Assembly (NCBI GenBank): GCA_014529385.2
Contig: CM043969.1
Span: 17,179,446 to 17,243,445 of the forward strand
Reading direction: 5' to 3'
From: Adiantum capillus-veneris
Taxonomy: Eukaryota > Streptophyta > Polypodiopsida > Polypodiales > Pteridaceae
Length of the DNA: 64,000 nucleotides
In this document: positions 48,412 through 59,998 of the stretch, one piece after another
Position numbering within the stretch: the first letter of the stretch is position 1
Layout: the number at the start of each line of letters is the position of its first letter
Program-made: the position numbers and the translations under genes
The notes under the pieces: model-generated
The model's input: the letters and a program-made list of their open reading frames with translations, nothing else
Told to the model about the DNA's origin: nothing
Databases searched by the model: none

Positions 48412-49029
48412 TATTTAATTATTTAATTTGGACACGTGTCCTCTTTTTCCTCTTTGAGAGAAAGAACTTAAATATTTATTTTTATGTATCTAAATTCTTC
48501 TATCCAATAGCATTCAAGCACATCATGAGGGCCACATGTGGAGGATCATTTGAAAATGTGTCTTTTATGCTTAATAAGTCATTTGGTTTGAATTGAATAC
48601 TTCAAGCACTTAGTCAATCAACCATGGAAGAGTTGATGCCTCTTGAGAGTTTATATTTGAATTGAACACTTCAAGAACCTTAGTCATTTAAGCATGTGAG
48701 AAACACCTCAAGCTTTTGGGCAAGGTTCCCACTAACACTTAGCAAGCCAACAAGCACCCTAGCTTGCTTAAGATCAAAGGACTTTTTAACACTAACTTTT
48801 GGAGGTCTTTAATGAAGATGACCCTAAGGTCTTTAAGCTCCATTAGGTAGCATTGTTCTTTAACAGACCATCTCTCATTTGGACCCCTTTAACCTTGGCC
48901 CCGTGTTGAGACAGATCCATAAGCACATGTCTATATTCTAAACCTTGTTCTCGTTTATTCTCCCACGTTGAATGATCAATTTAATATGAGAAAATCATTT
49001 GGGTTGGTTAGATATTAGATTTTATGAAA
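47627..49029 (-). repeat. Element A 5' LTR (about 1.4 kb)
   Basis: In minus sense it starts TTTCATAAAATC (TG mutated to TT) and ends CCATTTTA. It aligns with 42833-42923 directly and with 41107-42674 in inverted orientation. It contains GT (48312-48330) and CT (48365-48407) tracts conserved with the other LTR. The LTRs differ at many sites, so A is older than B. Confidence 0.9.
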
Positions 49030-49034
49030 TTTCT

Positions 49035-49980
49035 AGTGATAGATTCTTGTTTTCTAGCACTGCTTGGAAGGCTATTAGCAGTTCTTGGGAGGTTTCTAGC
49101 TTTTCTTGCAAGGTTTTTAGCAGTTCTCTAGTGCTTTGGTGATTGGACTACTAGGTTTCTAGCAATAAATAGGTGTTTCTTAGTAATCCTTGATAGGTTT
49201 TTACAAGTGTTTTCTGGTAGTACCTGACTTGTTTTTGGTTCTAGCACTAAGTAGGTGATTTCTAGTAGTTATTGGGAGGTTTGTACTGCTTGTTGACAGG
49301 TTTCTAGTTGCAACTATGTAGTTTGATGCATTGCATAGATGATTGATAGTTCTATGACAAGGTGGTTTTTAGCAATGTGACATATGGTTTCTAGCCTTGA
49401 TTAGGTGGTTCCAAGTAGCAATTAAATGGTTATCAATAGTGCTTGGGAGGTTTCTAATGATATATTCTTATTTTCTAGCATTGAGTAGGTGTGTTTTAGT
49501 AATCCTTGACACTGTTTTTTAGTAGATTCTTTTTTTATGACACTACTTGGGAGGTTTCTAGCAATTTTTGGGAGGTTTCTAGTGGTTTGTAGCACTATTG
49601 TGCTCTGATGATTGGGCTACCTGGTTTCCAGCCTTGAGTTAGTCTTTGCACAAGTGTTTTCTCATAGTGCTTGACTTGTTTCTGGTTTCTAGCACTAAGT
49701 AGGTGCTTTCTAGTAGTTCTTGGGTGGAAATTAAATGGTTACAATAGTGCTCTAGAGGTTTGTGGCAGTAGATTAGTTTTTTTTCCAGCACTGCTTGGGA
49801 GGTTTCTAGCAGTTCTTGGGAGGTTTCTAGCTCTACTTGAGAGGTTTATAGTAGTTCTCTGGTGGTTTGTAGCACTGCTTTGCTTTGGTGATTGGACTAC
49901 CTAGTTTCTAGCTTCGAGTTAGTGTTTCCTAGTAATCCTTAACAGGTTTGTAGCACTTCACTAGCATTTAATCATTGTGT
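49035..49980. repeat. GGTTTCTAGCA minisatellite, right part
   Basis: Same monomer family as 29960-30944. The field ends at an acceptor-like GGTTTTTTAG (49980-49991) before the transposase core exon. Confidence 0.9.
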
Positions 49981-49991
49981 GGTTTTTTAGG

Positions 49992-51850
49992 TGGAGCTAG
50001 TTGAAAGGTTCAAGTATGCTTATCCAGACATTCAAATTCAAAAATGATGTTTTGAGTATCTTAAGCCATAATTTGTCTGTAAGCTCAAGGAAAGAATTAC
50101 ATGTTGCTGCATTATGCATGTGCAAATGAGCTATTTAAGGGAAGCAATAAATCACATGTGACAGAAGTGTTTTGGCCTACATGGAGTTGCATGTGATTGC
50201 ACGTGCTCAATGTGTGCCCATGACTTACACACTAATGCTTCTTACCATGAATACAAGAGTACTACAACTTTATGTGAGTATGTTTTGTGCTTGAAGCCCA
50301 CAAATGTAGTTATTTACAAGTACAATTGTTTAATGGAAAAATGTGCTAATTGCGGCACCAAAAAAATTCCCTTCTGTCCAGTAAATATTTTTGAGAAGGA
50401 TTTGCAGGTTTTTTTTAAAGTTTTTGAGGATGTCAAAATAGTAGTCGATGTTAACAGTGTTACTGGTAGCAATCAAAAAGGCAGAAAAAGAAAAGAAAGA
50501 ATCTTTTGCACAAGAAATTGCCCTGTAGTGAGCTTCTTTATATGTTTCATATGCACATTTAGAAGTTCATTAAACACAATTTCATTTGTAGGTGGCAAGC
50601 TGAACAATTTAAGGAGTCTCTTCAACGATTTCTGGCTAATACAATTGTTTCCATCATTGACTTTGCCGAGAATTACACTTTTAAAGAGCCAAAAGAAATA
50701 TAGTCCATGCATTGACACTCCTTGAGGGTCACAATTCTGATGTATATAAACCACTTCCAGGTGAACGGTGCGATCAAAAAGGTTGTTCATTTCTATATAT
50801 CTGATGACAAAAAGCATGATACATTGTTTGCTCAACATTGCTTATTGATGAATCACAAATGGTTGAAAGAGCAAGGGATGGCACCAAAGTATCATTGGGT
50901 GTGGTCAAATGGAATAGCATCCCAATTCGAGGCAAAGCGATCATTTTACTTTGTTACACGATACAAACAGCTCACAGGTACTAAAATGCTATGGAGCTTC
51001 TTTTGATCAGGTCATGGCAAGGGTGAACATGATGGAGTAGGTACAGTTATTAAGCGAGCATTGACACGATCAAATCAAGGTAGATAGTGTACCTATGAAA
51101 TGTACAAGAGATTTCGTGGCCTTTCTACGGCTCAAGTACTCAGGTTCAAATGAGAAGGCAGGGTTTTCTGGGAGATCAAAGAAGGGGATGTAGACTACAA
51201 CATTGAGTGGGATTGTGAAGCTATTCCTCAATCTTGCTCCATTCCTAGTGTTAAACAGATACAATTCCTGCAATGTCTGAGTGCTTAGGTCTAGATGACT
51301 GGCATGCTTCTGCACTTGGTGCTTGCAGGAGGCTTGGAGAAGATGCACAAACAAGGCCTATGTTGAAAGCTGTATGTATCACATTATTGTACACATTGAT
51401 ACATTAGGTAGTGATGATGTAGACGATGCTGATGAGCCCTTCTACGCAGGCCATCATGATGCTTTGACTAATCCTCGCATAGTTGGAGACAACTTTGCAG
51501 TCAATGCAAAACTAGCCAATGATGAAGGTACAATATTATGTTCTCAAGTGCATTGAGTCAAAGCAGAGGGCCAAAAGGCACATGTGAGATGGATGGGGAA
51601 ATATTATTGATAGGGGGTCGATGTTCTATGGATTAGTTGATGGGAGAATGTACACCATCCTCTAGCAAACGCCACTTGCTCTTTTGTACTCACACCTTGT
51701 GAGATCCATCAAAATTCCCAAAAGAAGTGGAGAGTTGCAAAAGTGTATATAGAATGTCGTTAGAATTTTATGAGGCGGTATATAACAGCATGTCGATAGA
51801 TCTTGAGCTAGACAATAGAGTAGATGTTGAGAAGGATGAGTGTTGAAAAA
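49992..51850 (+). pseudogene. DDE-like transposase core and C-terminal domain (right locus)
   Basis: Exon-like blocks follow an acceptor at 49990-49991. They read VELVERFKYAYPD and FVCKLKERITCCCIMHVQM; then a Cys-rich part (EKCANCGTKKIPFC) and, after a second acceptor-like TTTGTAG (about 50591), TIVSIIDFAENYTFKEPKE. Next come YISDDKKHDTLF, VWSNGIASQFEAKRSFYFV and MLWSFF, with SGHGKGEHDGVGTVIKRA after a stop. These resemble a conserved transposase-like family with catalytic-type acidic blocks; I cannot name the superfamily. The SDG-type Asp appears as Asn here. Stops at about 50699, 50711 and 51004 and later frame changes mark decay. The tail (51323-51850) matches 9819-10295. Confidence 0.7.
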
Positions 51851-52184
51851 TATGGATAATGTATTCAAATCCATTCATAAGAATGTACTACGTTTGGTTG
51901 TCGCCTCTTCTCCTCTTAAACAATCACTGTTTCTAAAACATGTACTCTATTTCTTGTCCATTTTCTTTCAAGCAGCTCAATGCAAGGTTGGAACAGAGCA
52001 ACAAACTTGCTAGTAAGCTACACATAGGTTTTCCCTCAAAAATGTCACAAACTTGATGAAACCTTTTGTATATTAAAAGGGCGACTCTTGTCATTACATT
52101 AATTAATCAATTGAGTTCACAATAGGTTTTTTGATGGGGCTATTTAGAGAGTTTACAAAAGATTTTCTATTTCTATTGGGATTC

Positions 52185-53060
52185 TTATTGTTTACTTTGC
52201 CACGAGTGTTTGTGATTGAACTTTGGTTTCTTTGCTTCCTCCTCCCACCTGAGACACTCTAATATTTCTCTATCCACACTTTCCCTCTCTAGACGTTCCT
52301 TATCATGCCTCTGAGCTTCTAGGTCAGCCTCCATTTGTTGTTGGTGGTTCACTTCCCTCCATTGGGCTTCATCACAAGCTCTCTGATCATATGCCAATTG
52401 GCTTATGACTGCATTAAAAAATGCATCCTTGCTGGTATCAAACACGTAGTCATCCGTATAACAGTTATGATCCTCCAATTGTAACCACAAAAATATCCAA
52501 TCAGCCAAGTGTCTACCAAGAAGTCTTGTCATTGCTTTTCAGTCTAGTGCTCTAACTTGGGAGCAAGAAGCCAAATTCTTTCATTGTTGTGGCACACTTT
52601 GTATCTTTTATCATTAATGATAAGAGTGTTGTCCCGCCTAAACTACTGGTTTTTTCTCCAAAATAACTTCAAGTCTTTGAATAATACAAGATTATTGTGC
52701 ATCATCCAAGACACTCTTCTTCAATCTTGTTGTGACATAACACCTGATAGCAATGCCCGCTGCGATCTAAAGACATAGTCTAGCAGTACTTCCACTTTAG
52801 GCATCATGCAACTTCTCCATATAAAAATATTGAAAATTTTGATGCACCAATCCAAAAACCGGTGGCTGTCTTTGCGACAATACACTTCTTGAGAGTGCAA
52901 ACTGCATGTGTGCTTTATCATTTCTCCTGCATATGTAGGAGGCTTTTCACCAAAGCGGGTCTCTACAATAGTACTAAAAGGCCATTCACATCAAGTATGA
53001 GGGCCTACTTATCATATTCCTTTTGCTTTGGCTCCCATATGGGGTCCAACTGAGGATACC
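52185..53060 (-). pseudogene. FCP1-like HAD phosphatase relic (right locus)
   Basis: Minus-strand fragments in order: LILDVNGLLV (motif I, near 52975-53004; DxN form as in some plant members), VYCRKDSHRFLDWCIK and IFIWRSCMMPKVEVLL, LFKDLKLFWRKNQ, then DNTLIINDKRYKVCHN. They align with YYRRDVEQFVWDLRQ, MIWRTCTTANIELIL, SFKPLYHVWNKF and RTLLVDDSRYKNMRN of the left copy. The tail is the open 115-aa frame 52185-52532, which ends in a charged helix absent from the left copy. Several stops make it a pseudogene. It sits between the transposase gene (+) and the RING-gene tail (-), mirroring the left locus. Confidence 0.7.
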
Positions 53061-53706
53061 ACATAGCAAAAATGACATCCCCAAAGGGATGAACGTAATT
53101 TTAGTACTCTTCAATTTTCCTCATGTGCATAATGTTGCACTCTAAGTACTTCTTGGACTCAGTTCTCTCTCTTTTGAGTCGCATGGCCTTTCTAATTTTC
53201 CATGTCTAGGCCATTTTACATGCAATGGCATAGTTCACATCATGCAATGGAAACAATGCAAGTTTCTCCTCTTGTGCAATGGCATCATTTCTTGCATTGG
53301 AGTTTACACCTTGAGCATGATTGTGAAAACTTGAATAAGCACAACCAAACTGTTGTTCAAAATTAATTCCTCAAACCAATTTAATGATACTCAAGTCAAA
53401 CAAAGGAAATGGACAAAAAGTAGTTGTTCTATTCAATTCCAAAATGAATTACAAGGCTAACGCACTAGAATTACAAGGCTTTTTAGTTGCACATGTCATA
53501 CAAAACTGCACACTGATATTACAACACATAATTCATGCTCGCATGCTAATGCACACTATGCTGTCAAGGCCTTTGTGTTGCACATCTATACTCACTTTTG
53601 TGTATAGAGATTTTGAAAAGCATGTCATGCTCATGAGGAAAGCTTTTTGCATGCACAGGCCTCGTGTGATTTGGATTTTTCTTTTTTGTGGTCCAATGAC
53701 AACTTC
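53061..53706. other. Spacer between phosphatase relic and RING-gene tail
   Basis: No clear coding. The + ORF at 53384-53710 has no recognisable domain and is probably incidental. Confidence 0.4.
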
Positions 53707-54300
53707 TTAGCCATCTCCACGTCTATCCCCTCCCTTTCTTTGAGATCTCCTTCTCTGACTGTTTTTTAGTGCCCCGTTTCTAAGCATTGTCTCTTCTTTT
53801 TTGGCTCTGCATGGACAAAAAAGACAGCAGTAAGTACGTAATGCAATTTGTAAAATTGTAGGGTTAAGGAAGGGTGGAGTACTAGTAGTGCCACTATGCT
53901 GGACTCGAGTAGTGCGCTTCTTCTTGGAAGACGCAAAGCTCTGTAGGGTCACATCAATTAGAGATTCTTGGACATTTGCACATGTTGTTTGTTGTATCAA
54001 CTTATTAGTTTCGTCAATGACAACATCCACATCTTTCTCACCAACCTCCTAAGATGACTTCTCAACCATCTTCACATTTGGCCTCTCCCTTTCAATAGTG
54101 CACTTCTTTTTGGAAGACAAGAAGCTCTGGAGACTCACCCCAATGGGAGACTCTTTGTCATCACATGGTATTGACTTCTCCATGCCATCCACAACAACAT
54201 GCAAATCTTTCTCACCAACCTCCGTGTTGCTCTTACCAAAGCCATTGCTAGTTGGCATTCTTGATGCTTCACTGGAGCTCAAACCTTGCACTCAAGGACT
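53707..54300 (-). pseudogene. Basic Ser/Lys-rich tail with 58-aa internal repeat (right gene 1)
   Basis: Two ORFs in the same minus frame (54049-54291 and 53707-54030), split by one stop. Each starts with a GEKD(L/V)..VV(D) block and ends with LQSF.SSKKK.T. The repeat offset is 174 bp, exactly 58 codons, so it was duplicated in frame. The end is Arg/Lys-rich (RRRSQRKGGDRRG). By position it corresponds to the Lys-rich tail 7366-8029 of the left locus. Confidence 0.5.
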
Positions 54301-54399
54301 ACTTGTGGTGCCATTGGGGCTCACACCTTGCACTTTGGGAATGCTCTTAAAATGTTGTGTGTCGATAGTCTTTAGTGATGAGCTAGCTTGTGAGACTTG

Positions 54400-56175
54400 A
54401 AGACCACCTGCACAATGTACAAACAAGACTTGGAACACTTTATTGGTGGTTTTAACACTATGTAGGTGGTTTCCAACACTATATTGGTGGTTTTTACCAC
54501 TATATAGAGGGTTTTCACCATTGTATTGGTGGTTTCAAAAAGTATTTTTGAGGTTTTCACCATTGTAGTCATGGTTTCAAACTCTGTATCCTGGTGGTTT
54601 CAACCACCCAAGACTGAGATACCTAATAAGAAATCTTAGAACCCAACAACTTTTTACCAATTTCAATAGGTTTCGACCAAGTCAATGGTTTTCACCGTTC
54701 CTTTAGTGGTTTAAAGTGCAAACAATTCTGGTTTCTAACAGGTCTACTTGGGCTTTCTACTCATCCTAGGTGTATGGTTTCTACCACTTTCCATTTTATT
54801 TCAAGCAGTTCATAATGGTTTCTTTCAGCAATTGGGTTTCTACCATGTCCAAAATGGTTTCTATTGGTGCCTACCATTGCATTATTAGAAACAATGTCCT
54901 GGTATGGTTCCTAGACTAGTTTCTACCAGGTCACTGGTTCTCACCCCTGCATTCACTGCTTTATAATGCAGGCAATTATGGTTTCTAGCAGACCTGTTGG
55001 TGCCTTCTACTTATCCCAAGCTTATGGTTTATTATTCCAATGATCGTTTCTAGCAAGTCCAAAGTGGATGCCACCAATACCCAAATGGTTTCTACCACTC
55101 CATGGGTAGTTTCTACCAATTATAAGATCATTTCTATGGCATTAGGTGCTCCCCCCACCAATGTTCACATGCAGTCTATTGGTCGCTACCATTACAATGG
55201 TAGAAACAATGTCCTGGTGTGCTTCCTAGACTAGTTTCTACCAGGTCACTGGTTTTTATATGGGCCTTCACTTATTTATAGTGCACGAAATTGTGGTTTC
55301 TAGCAGGTCTACTAGTGCTTTCTACTTATCCCAAGCTTATGATTTATCATGCCAAGGATCATTTCGAGCAGGTCCTATGTGGATTCCACCAATGCTAGAA
55401 TGGTTTCTACCACTCCATGGGTGGTTTCTACCAATTATAAGATTATTTCTATGGCACTAGGTGCTCCTCCCACCAATGTCCAACAATTGCAGTCTATTTG
55501 TTTCTACCATGAAAATGGTAGAAACAATGTCCTGGTGTGGTTTATAGAGTAGTTTCTACCAGGTCAATTCTTTTTAATGTAGGCAATTGTGGTTGCTAGT
55601 AGGTCCAATGGTTCTTTCTACTTATCCCAAGCTTATGATTTATCATTCCAAGGATTTGAATTCACCAATGCCAGAATGGTGTCTACCACTCCATGGGTGG
55701 TTTCTATGAATAATATGTCACTAGGTGCTCCTCCCAGCAATGTCTAGGTGCAGTCTACTTGTTACTACCATTATAGTGGTAGAAATAATTTCCTAGTGTG
55801 GTTATTAGACTAATTTCTACTAAGTCATTGGTTTTTACCTAAGCCCTCACTGCTTTATAGTGCAGACAATTGAGGTTTCTAGCACTGGTGCTTTTACCTT
55901 ATCCCAAGCTTATTGTTTATCATTTCAAGGATCATTTCTAGAATAATTTCTACCAAGTCATTGGTTTTTACCTAATCCTTCACTGCTTTATAGTGCAGGC
56001 AATTGAGGTTTCTAGCACTGGTGCTTTCTACTTATCCCAAGCTTATGGTTTATCATTACAATGATCATTTCTAGCAAGTCCAATGTGGATTCTGCCAGTA
56101 CCAAAATGGTTTCTATAAGATCATTTCTATGTCATTGGGTGCTCTCCCCACCAATGTCCACGTGCAATATAGTAC
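54400..56175. repeat. GGTTTCTACCAC minisatellite with higher-order units
   Basis: Degenerate 'tggtttctaccactccatggg' monomers. Larger units of about 300 bp recur (starting 'tatcccaagcttatg' near 55015, 55328, 55625, 55905 and 56034). It lies between the RING block (56290-56562) and the basic tail (53707-54300) of the minus-strand gene, so it is probably intronic. The equivalent left intron (7272-7365) is only 94 bp with no minisatellite. Confidence 0.9.
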
Positions 56176-56289
56176 GTATTAAAGTGTGTCAGGTTTGCAA
56201 ATGAGCATACCAGCTAATAGAGATTTCTTGGTAACTAAGGGTGGGCACATTCATCGTGCAACATTGACAATTACTTGATTGCAACCACT

Positions 56290-57465
56290 TTACATGCACG
56301 TATTGCGAATTCCACATAGATGTGCAAAGCATAAGAGATGGTAGGGGTGTTTGCATTGGAGCATACAAACACCCACTACCTCATTGTCAAGAAATCCCAA
56401 GCCACAGGATCCACAAACTTCTTCAATGATGAGACAACTTGATCTATGGCTGTCGGATGGGGGAAATGGATGAGTTGTGTACACATGATTTTGCCCCAGC
56501 ATTTTAAGTATGTTTTTGTAGAACTCCAGCTTGCGGACATCCTGGTTAAGCAATTCTTGCACCCTATCCCTCTCTGCCTAGAAAGTTGTCGCACGCTTCT
56601 CATAGTCTGGCAACTCTAAAGCTCCTAGAAGCTATAAAACTTCCTTTGCAGCTTTAATGTCAGCACAAAGTCTTATAATTTCCTCCCTGTTTGCAATATC
56701 ACTCGCTATCTCTATTGCATCCAATTTGCACTAACAATCTTCTAGCTTCTTTAAAAATACAGCTATGCCACCCGAGAGACCTTCCTGTCTGTGCATGCCT
56801 TCCTTTGCTGCCTCCAAGTCTACATTCATTCTCTACATCTGCTCTTTCTTCTCATGAACCCTCTCATTGAAGGTGCTAACCATTTTCTTTGTTGCCAATA
56901 TATGGTCTTGAAAATCCACATTTACAGTGGCCGTTTCCTCTAGATCATGCTTCCCTTCAAGTTTCACATTGAGTAGAGGCGATGCTGCAACTCATATGGT
57001 CCCATTGGCCTTTTTCTACCTGTCAACTTTTTGGGCATAAGTGCCTTATTTTATGAGATTGGCCACAACTTCTTCAGTGAACATGGCCCAAGCAATAGGT
57101 TTCTTTCTGATTCTTTCTTCTTTACTGGGCTATTTCAAATTGTGCTACCAGCTGTGCAATTTTTTAATAGGCAATAGAAACAATAGTATAAGTTATGGGA
57201 GGCTCCTGGTATACCTTATGGTGCTACATCATGAATGACTCATAAAACTCTGGCTTCACTATTTTATCATGTACCTTTGGACTCCCTCTTTGGGGCTCTT
57301 TCAACACGATGAGCCACATGCCTTCGGGCACATCATTGTCGCTCATATATCTTGGACTCGCACCCACAAGGCTAAGGCCATAATCCTAATGGACCTCGTC
57401 CTTACTGCAACAGAACTTTACTTGGCGTGGATATTTGATTTTAGGGGCATGCCAACAACCACCTA
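56290..57465 (-). pseudogene. Coiled-coil/RING relic of cassette gene 1 (right locus)
   Basis: After an acceptor-like GACGTAG the minus strand reads blocks MPLKSNIHAK, IMALALWVRVQ, KPEFYES, HHKVYQEPP and KKPIAWAMFTEEVV. A coiled-coil stretch follows (ATKKMVSTFNERVHEKKEQM, NVDLEAAKEGMHRQEG). The last block is a RING-like motif with CGSCGLGF and LQCKHPYHLLCF. All match the left copy (MYEECLLLYHKVYQ, EGLVAWAVYVEGVI, CVACGMS, LRCQHPYHPLCF) in the same order. At least five stops or frame changes are present. The intron found at 6674-6898 in the left copy is absent here. Confidence 0.75.
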
Positions 57466-57741
57466 CGTCACACAAAAAATACCTCACATGAAAACCATAA
57501 ACTTGCACCGCAAAGCCATAGAATGAGTCAAGTACCTGTCGGTGTAATGCTCTTATTTCCCATGACAGTGGAATACACTCAAGCCTAAACCTTGTCTCCC
57601 TTGTTGTTCAAGGTCTTATTGTCTTGTTCACCTCAGTGCCTAATTCTTTAGATAGCGTGCTTCTCAATGTCCATGGTGCTTTTGTTCTTGTGAGAGCTGT
57701 CTTTTTCAAGCTTTAATAGAGTCTCTCTCTTGAACTCTTTG

Positions 57742-57743
<2 letters not shown>

Positions 57744-57826
<83 letters not shown>
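57744..57826. repeat. (CT)n microsatellite upstream of right gene 1
   Basis: 83-bp CT tract about 280 bp upstream (minus-strand sense) of the coiled-coil exon; it reads (GA)n in that gene's sense. Ser-Leu and Arg-Glu ORFs across it are artefacts. Confidence 0.97.
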
Positions 57827-57830
<4 letters not shown>

Positions 57831-59010
57831 GCAAGTAAGTTGGGCCACACTCCCTCTTTGCTTCATCATTGTCCCCTTGGGATTGAAAATCTATAAGGTT
57901 TTCAAGTGCTAAAAAGAACAAGCATTCAAGATTTGTTTTTAACCACAAAAAGTGTACCACCTTAGCATGCATTGACACTCATAGATGGTGCACATGTGTG
58001 TGGCCCTTGAGGAAGGTCTTACCGTTTTGCAAACAGCAATGTCTACTCCTCTTACAAAGAGAAAAAGATTTTGAAAATCTTGGTTTTTGACAAATTTATG
58101 TCGATAAACGTGGTCAATTATGGAACAAAAAATTGTTTGACGAGTGTATTCTAGTCCACTATGGTGCCCGGATGCAATGAGTGCATTGGCACCACATGCA
58201 ACTACCACAACTTCTCCAAATGAGGAGAACTTGCCCATTATGACTAAAAGCTGTGAATGACTTCTCAATAAGCCCAAAAAATAATTCCCCTTACAAAATA
58301 AAACTTCAAGGGTGTCATTTTGTCTATAATGCCACACGCTCGCTATCATGGAGGCACCGATTGTTGAGGACACCAAAATAGAATCAACAATTGTGCTTGG
58401 AGGGGACGCTCGGAGGTTTTGCAGTAGCACAAGGGGCTTACAAGCCAGTGAGGCTAGAGGCAAAATGAGGATCCTTGGTACACATGCCCAAGGGGGCAGG
58501 TCAAGGTGGGTTGGATGTGATGGAGCTGATTGGTGAGCAACAGATAAAGGTAGCATTCTTATTGCATGGAAAAATTACTTGTCATGCACCAATATTGCGG
58601 TAGTACATGGGTGTGCAAGTAGAAGTTGTCAAGCTCGCCAAATCAAGAGTGGTACTTGTGTAATTTGCGGATAAGCAGGAGGGGTTTTGAAGATGGGATG
58701 GTGGGCTAGCTGGTAGTTAAAAGGAATAGCTTATTCAAGAGGCTAAGCAATACTAGCTATGTGGAGGCCAACAACAAGAAAAGCCGCAGGCAATGATGAT
58801 GTAGGAGGGCAGTCTAGTGTGCAGGGGCTGTTGATGTGCCAATTGTGGGGATAGTGTAGGACGTGTGAATGAGCAAACAAGCAGGAAAGTGGTGATTGTA
58901 GGGGGTGTTTAGTAGAAAACTCAGTAGACCAGACGAGGAGGAAACTGGTGATTGTGGGGTGTGTGCAGTAAAGGGTTCAATAGATCCTCTATGCCTCCAG
59001 TTTGATAAAC
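57827..59010. other. Spacer with one unrecognised minus ORF
   Basis: A 205-aa open frame on - (57939-58556) has no domain I recognise and no second copy in the window. It could be a lineage-specific gene or chance. Confidence 0.35.
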
Positions 59011-59100
59011 AAGTGGTAGAGTATTTGGGGGGAGAAAGTGGTAGAGTATTTGGGGGGAAGAGTCAAGTGGTAGAGTATTTGGGGGGAGAAAGTGGTACAG
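59011..59100. repeat. Short tandem repeat GTGGTAGAGTATTTGGGGGG (three units)
   Basis: Three units of about 25-34 bp, each with 'gtggtagagtatttgggggg' followed by a variable purine tail. Confidence 0.9.
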
Positions 59101-59268
59101 ATTCGCGTTGAAGTAGTGTGGTTGATAGAGAAGAGATTTGAGAGGGTTGGGTCCATTGCACATGGGATAGTAGCTTTTGCAAGCTGGCATTGACTTAGTG
59201 AGGCCCCCGTGGGCTCCAAAAAAATTCTGGCCTCAAGAGGTGGATCCCACCACTTTCATCTTCATAGC

Positions 59269-59290
59269 CCCCCCCCCCCCCCCCCCCCCA
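59269..59290. repeat. Poly-C tract
   Basis: About 22 C residues followed by CA-rich sequence. Confidence 0.95.
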
Positions 59291-59762
59291 ACACACACAA
59301 ACACAGACAGATAGCACACAAAAGTAGCCACTAACACAAAACTAAATGAAATGAAGATTAAATTAGCATTATTTCTTGTTATTGATGTCCATTGAAGAGA
59401 GAAATTAGTCTAAGATTTATTGAAATATAACCCAAAGGATATGATTAGCGAGTTCTAGGTAACTAATCAAGCATTACACAACCATTATTTTTCCCCTATT
59501 GGTGGTGTTGCACTAGATTATTACTAGATATTTCCCTAATCAAGCAATAACATATTGCAATCACACTAGCAAGGGTAGTGGCTCAAAGGAATACACCATG
59601 TGCCCAAGGATTAGGATAATTATCAATTAGACTATTTCTAATCCTAAATAGAATGTGAGTAGAGAGAGGCCAATGCAATCGAGCATAGGGAAGATGCTTA
59701 CGATTAGATTAGAAAATCTTTTAATCTAGACCATGCCATGATAACACTTGCAAATTTAAGGG
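59291..59762. other. AT-rich spacer, nothing recognised
   Basis: No convincing ORF, RNA gene or repeat. Confidence 0.4.
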
Positions 59763-59998
59763 GGGTAGATTACTGTGCCATTCATGGTAATGGCATGCTA
59801 GGATAGGTTAGTGTAGAGCTTGAGGGAGAGACAATTTTACAATAGAGTAGATGCAAAATAAATTGATTATTGCACACAAAAGAGCTACTTAAATGCTAGC
59901 TTGGCACATGCACCTTGCCTGTTCGACATGCTACACACACATACACACACACACACAACTTTCTTGATTACACACGCCTCTTGCCTTCATAAATGCAC
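59763..59998. repeat. Dispersed repeat, copy 2 (with (CA)n)
   Basis: Diverged direct copy of 27754-28004, cut at 59998 where the LINE sequence starts. The two copies bracket the right cassette. Confidence 0.85.

Larger units (their letters stand above)
42833..49029 (-). mobile_element. Element A: Ty3/gypsy retrotransposon, interior plus LTRs
   Basis: The minus-strand order 5' LTR (49029-47627), primer site TGGTATCAGAGC (47625-47614), gag, protease, RT, integrase, polypurine tract AAGAGAGAGGTAA (42924-42936) and 3' LTR start TGTCATAAAATC (42923 leftward) is diagnostic. The order RT before integrase defines Ty3/gypsy. The target duplication is TTTCT (49030-49034) against TTTGT (inverted, 42675-42679). 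The rest of the 3' LTR is at 41107-42674, inverted. Coding is broken by frameshifts, stops and an internal deletion. Confidence 0.92.

Noticed and set aside
57939-58556. 205-aa minus ORF as a real gene
   Set aside because: No recognisable domain, no second copy in the window and no supporting splice or promoter signal. Kept only as an unrecognised ORF.
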